Shown piece after piece: positions 6,072 through 6,482 of a stretch of DNA of 6,482 nt. Every line of letters starts with the position of its first letter. Position 1 is the first letter of the stretch. Source of the DNA: DATKXU01 sp035528905 (GTDB lineage Bacteria > Armatimonadota > UBA5829 > DTJY01); contig DATKXU010000086.1 in the NCBI GenBank assembly GCA_035528905.1, positions 1-6,482 on the forward strand, written 5' to 3'. The notes under the pieces are model-generated. The model worked only from the letters and a program-made list of their open reading frames with translations, did no database searches and was not told the origin of the DNA. The position numbers and the translations under genes are program-made.

Positions 6072-6482
6072 ATGAGAGAGATTCCGGAGTGGCTGTACGA
6101 CGAGACACGGACCACCGGGACGGATTACACCGACCTCAAGGAGGCCGCGGCCTACGAGGAGAGAAGCCGCAGCCAGGATAGAGGAGCGATCAATGACTTC
6201 ATCCTGAAGTTTCTCGAGCTTGATTCCTCTAAGACCGTCCTTGACCTGGGCGCAGGCTTTGGGTCTTTTGCGCTTGCGGCAGCCCCGCATTGCAGGAAGG
6301 TTATCGCAGTTGATATCTCCCCTGTGATGCTTGACCTGGCCGCAAAGATGGCAAGAGAAACAGGACTATCGAACATCGAATTCCACAACGCAGGATTCCT
6401 GACCTATGAACATGCCGGTCCGCTGGTTGACGGCGTGGTGTGCTGCGGCGCACTGCATCATCTGCCTGACTTCTGGAAGCAG
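6072..6482 (+). CDS. Class I SAM-dependent methyltransferase, N-terminal part (partial)
   Basis: 137 codons are visible and the frame is still open at the window edge. A helical N-terminal segment of about 50 residues (MREIPEWLYDE, then a charged region) precedes a Rossmann-like methyltransferase core. Motif I is VLDLGAGFG (56-64), the glycine-rich loop that binds S-adenosylmethionine. The acidic residue ending strand beta-2 is D81 in VIAVDIS (77-83), expected to contact the SAM ribose. A later segment ends in CGALHHLPDF, typical of the beta-4 region in UbiE/Methyltransf_11-type enzymes that methylate small molecules. The substrate cannot be told, and the C-terminal half is missing. The start at 6072 is forced by an in-frame stop upstream. 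The 51-nt gap after the zinc-finger gene could allow co-transcription with it. Confidence 0.88.
   Translation, partial: MREIPEWLYDETRTTGTDYTDLKEAAAYEERSRSQDRGAINDFILKFLELDSSKTVLDLGAGFGSFALAAAPHCRKVIAVDISPVMLDLAAKMARETGLSNIEFHNAGFLTYEHAGPLVDGVVCCGALHHLPDFWKQ

Overview
The window reads as ordinary chromosomal DNA of a moderately GC-rich bacterium. It has a Tat-exported Gfo/Idh/MocA oxidoreductase with a cupin gene before it, a secreted sugar-binding or hydrolase-like protein, a B-box zinc-finger membrane protein, and short period-7 tandem repeats in the gaps between genes. This mix is typical of Planctomycetota and similar environmental lineages such as Armatimonadota or Hydrogenedentota. That placement is an inference from gene content and style; no marker gene is present. 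All eight genes lie on the + strand.

Layout: (1) The 3' end of a cupin-fold gene (1-126). (2) A 51-nt gap filled by a heptamer array, then a 414-aa Tat-signal oxidoreductase (178-1422). (3) A 46-nt gap with a second, different heptamer array, then a tightly packed block. The block holds a membrane-anchored TlpA-type thioredoxin (1469-2083), an ABC ATPase starting at GTG inside the thioredoxin gene (2070-2999), an ABC-2 permease (2996-3817) and a secreted two-domain protein (3814-5403). The last two junctions are ATGA stop/start overlaps. (4) A 74-nt gap without a heptamer array, carrying a good sigma70-like promoter, followed by a B-box zinc-finger protein with about four membrane helices (5478-6020). 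(5) A 51-nt gap with a third heptamer array, then the 5' end of a class I SAM-dependent methyltransferase that runs off the window (6072-6482).

How the genes may work together: the four genes from 1469 to 5403 overlap so closely that they should be one translationally coupled operon. It would comprise an ABC exporter or envelope-maintenance pair, a periplasm-facing thiol oxidoreductase and an exported carbohydrate-active-like protein. The cupin and oxidoreductase upstream fit carbohydrate metabolism in a general way. No mobile element, CRISPR array, tRNA or rRNA was seen. The most unusual feature is that three of the four true intergenic gaps are almost filled by period-7 tandem repeats of three unrelated sequences, each ending just before a ribosome-binding site.
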